From Anaerolineaceae bacterium UBA4890 (GTDB lineage: Bacteria > Chloroflexota > Anaerolineae > Anaerolineales > Anaerolineaceae), in the NCBI GenBank assembly GCA_002399085.1, contig DHCY01000004.1:80821-144820 (forward strand): DNA of 64,000 bases, read 5' to 3'. This document shows, piece by piece, positions 62,391 through 64,000 of the stretch. The notes under the pieces were generated by a model, which was not told where the DNA came from, made no database searches, and saw only the letters and a program-made list of their open reading frames with translations. Each line of letters starts with the position of its first letter. The first letter of the stretch is position 1. The position numbers were made by a program, and so were the translations under genes.

Positions 62391-63443
62391 ATGGCTAGAA
62401 TTTTTGATGTTGTTGAGTACCCCAGTGAAATGGTCGATGAGATCGTTCATCGTTTTCCAGAAACTGGTGTGGCAGACCTCCGTCTCGGATCTCAGGTGAT
62501 CGTACGCGAGTCGCAAGCTGCAGTGTTTTTCCGTGATGGTCGCGCGCTGGACGTTTTAGGTCCAGGACGTCACACGATCACAACCGCCAACGTTCCCCTC
62601 CTCACCGGTTTGCTTGGCAAACTCTTTGGAGATCGCACACCTTTCACCGCGGAAGTTTATTACGTTTCTATGCGTGAATTCGCTGATCGCAAATGGGGAA
62701 CCCCCCAGCCGATCATTGTTCGCAATACTGGTGTAGGCTTGGGCATCGCCTTACTGCAAGGCTTTGGCACTTACAGTTTCCAGGTCAATGACCCACAGCA
62801 GTTCGTCACCCAGATCGTCGGTCAATTGGGCGGTTTCAGGACCGCAGACATCGAAAACCGCCTGCGCACCATGCTGCTCTCCCGTTTGCAGGACGTGCTT
62901 GGTGAAACCACTACGGAAAACAATGTTCTCGATCTGATCGGGCTGACCGATGAATTGGGTGCTGCTGTTCGCGCCAAAGCCCAGGACGATTTCCTGGCGA
63001 TTGGCTTGATTTTGAAATCATTCTACATCGGTAACCTGAAGCCATCAGACAAATCCGCCAAGGAACTTCGCGAAATGGGCATGCTCGATATGCAGACCTA
63101 CACCCAGCTCCAGGCTGCAGATGCCATGCGTGACGCAGCCCAGAACCCCTCTGGCGGCGCTGGTCTGACGGCTGGTATCGGCGCAGGCATGGGTGTCGGG
63201 AATGTTTTGGCTGGTTCACTGGCTGGCATGACCCAGGGTCAGCAATCCCAGACACAACCCACACCTTCCGCTGGCGCAGGGGCAATGCCCGATGTGATGA
63301 CCCCATCAGAAGCGGCAGGCTTTTTGAAGGTCTCTGAAGAAGATGTGCTGGCAGCAATCACGGCAGGTGAGCTCAAGGCTCGCAAGATCGGCAGTGCCTA
63401 CCGCCTGACAAAAGAAGCTCTCCAGGAATACCTCAACGGGTAA
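62391..63443 (+). CDS. SPFH/Band 7 domain protein with C-terminal HTH
   Basis: 350 residues; AAGGAGG 9 bases before ATG. Residues 20-215 fit the SPFH (stomatin/flotillin-like) fold: VIVRESQAAVFFRDGRALDV, GPGRHTITTANVPLL, and DIENRLRTMLLSRLQDVLGE. A Gly/Ala/Gln-rich linker (about 245-300) is followed by an excisionase/MerR-type HTH (PSEAAGFLKVSEEDVLAAI, LKARKIGSAYRLTKEALQEYL). No N-terminal membrane helix, so it may be soluble or peripheral (virion-core-like SPFH). The HTH could bind DNA or peptides. Confidence 0.85.
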   Translation: MARIFDVVEYPSEMVDEIVHRFPETGVADLRLGSQVIVRESQAAVFFRDGRALDVLGPGRHTITTANVPLLTGLLGKLFGDRTPFTAEVYYVSMREFADRKWGTPQPIIVRNTGVGLGIALLQGFGTYSFQVNDPQQFVTQIVGQLGGFRTADIENRLRTMLLSRLQDVLGETTTENNVLDLIGLTDELGAAVRAKAQDDFLAIGLILKSFYIGNLKPSDKSAKELREMGMLDMQTYTQLQAADAMRDAAQNPSGGAGLTAGIGAGMGVGNVLAGSLAGMTQGQQSQTQPTPSAGAGAMPDVMTPSEAAGFLKVSEEDVLAAITAGELKARKIGSAYRLTKEALQEYLNG

Positions 63444-63461
63444 CCTGATAATTAATACAAT

Positions 63462-63495
63462 AAAAGGCTGAAGAGCTTATCTTCAGCCTTTTTGT
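63462..63495 (+). terminator. Terminator after the SPFH-HTH gene
   Basis: Perfect 12-bp stem (63462-63473 with 63481-63492), 7-base loop, then T-rich sequence. Confidence 0.88.
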
Positions 63496-63521
63496 TTTGT
63501 TATAATAAAGTCAGAAAATCC

Positions 63522-64000
63522 ATGAAACTTCAGGAATATCAGTCAAAGTCATTATTGAGAAAGGCGGGGATACCTTTACCTCCATCCACTTTGGCTACCA
63601 ATGCCGTCCAGGTAAAACGAATTGCTGCCGAAATCGGGTACCCGGTTGTTTTAAAAGCGCAAACACTTGAACCCGGAAGAGGTCGTGCCGGCGGGGTTCG
63701 AATTGTTCAGGATGAGCACCAGGTTGAAAACATTGCCAACCAGATTTTCAAACTAATTTTGAATCAACATCCCATTCAGTTTATCCTCGTCGAAAAGGCT
63801 TTCACTTTCTCAAAAGAGTTTTACCTGGCTATTATCTCTGATCTGAATCAGAGCACCCCCCTTTTGAGACTTTCGGAAGCGGGCGGCGCTACCTTCCTTG
63901 AACCGGAGTCTTTCAGGAATGCCCGTACGATCGATCGGAAAATTGATATCAATGCCGGCTTGAAAGATTTCCAGATCCGGGAAGTTATGACCGGTCTGGG
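63522..64000 (+). CDS. sucC: Succinyl-CoA/malate-CoA ligase beta subunit, partial
   Basis: 159 codons before the window ends, no stop. MKLQEYQSKSLLRKAGIPLP is the family start; YPVVLKAQT and GRGRAGGVRIV (usually GGRGKAGGVK) are ATP-grasp segments. Converts succinyl-CoA to succinate with ATP or GTP formation, or acts on another acyl-CoA. TATAAT (63501-63506) lies 15 bases before ATG, so the 5' leader is very short and lacks a ribosome site. The alpha subunit is expected beyond the edge. Confidence 0.88.
   Translation, partial: MKLQEYQSKSLLRKAGIPLPPSTLATNAVQVKRIAAEIGYPVVLKAQTLEPGRGRAGGVRIVQDEHQVENIANQIFKLILNQHPIQFILVEKAFTFSKEFYLAIISDLNQSTPLLRLSEAGGATFLEPESFRNARTIDRKIDINAGLKDFQIREVMTGL

Overview
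The window looks like chromosomal DNA of an anaerobic, fermentative bacterium, most likely a Chloroflexota member of the Anaerolineae type. This is an inference from gene content (transaldolase-glucose-6-phosphate isomerase fusion, complete lysine fermentation set with KamB/KamC, CYTH and SPFH fusions, polyphosphate glucokinase) and roughly 50% GC; no rRNA or other marker settles it. Gene density is high, with many 1-8 bp overlaps and clear AGGAG-type ribosome binding sites. Layout: 1-3622 holds a minus-strand three-gene cassette (P-loop-less RecA-like protein, small acidic protein, family B DNA polymerase with degenerate exonuclease and polymerase motifs). It is driven by a near-perfect promoter with a LexA/SOS-type palindrome in its spacer. 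3945-9817 (plus) is thiolase, crotonase, 3-hydroxybutyryl-CoA dehydrogenase, butyryl-CoA dehydrogenase and EtfBA. 9949-20246 (minus) is a ten-gene lysine fermentation operon, kal-kce-kdd-kamA-kamB-kamC-kamD-kamE-atoD-atoA, behind a lysine riboswitch whose terminator overlaps the aptamer closing strand. Together these two convergent clusters encode lysine breakdown to acetate-level intermediates, butyrate and ammonia. 20289-20580 is a triplicated palindromic repeat. 20625-23134 (minus) is a B12-binding sensor with a two-gene ABC exporter. 23803-26681 is a decayed accessory region: an RHS remnant, a tyrosine recombinase and repeats. 26682-29959 is a two-subunit iron-sulfur/FAD amino acid or amine dehydrogenase. 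30031-39243 is housekeeping: a RelA-like synthetase, small proteins, Asp23-NusB, a GH113-like lipoprotein, PEP carboxykinase and a MurA with Asp at the fosfomycin-target cysteine. 39316-45835 has thioredoxin, undecaprenol/diacylglycerol kinase, tRNA-Gly(CCC), EF-P, FtsH, MiaA and YraN. 45960-58186 has CinA, an amidohydrolase-CYTH fusion, glycogen synthase, amylomaltase, an EamA transporter, polyphosphate glucokinase, MltG, RuvX and Tal-Pgi (storage glucan and hexose phosphate metabolism). 58332-60145 is a folate/pterin locus (FolM-like reductase, FolB, FolE). 60227-64000 has HPF, ComF with a 45-residue membrane protein, a coiled-coil/SPFH-HTH pair and the start of a succinyl-CoA ligase beta subunit. 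The most notable items are the SOS-boxed PolB/RecA-like cassette, which resembles the ImuA/ImuB mutasome in layout but uses a B-family polymerase, and the lysine riboswitch apparently wired as an ON switch for lysine fermentation.
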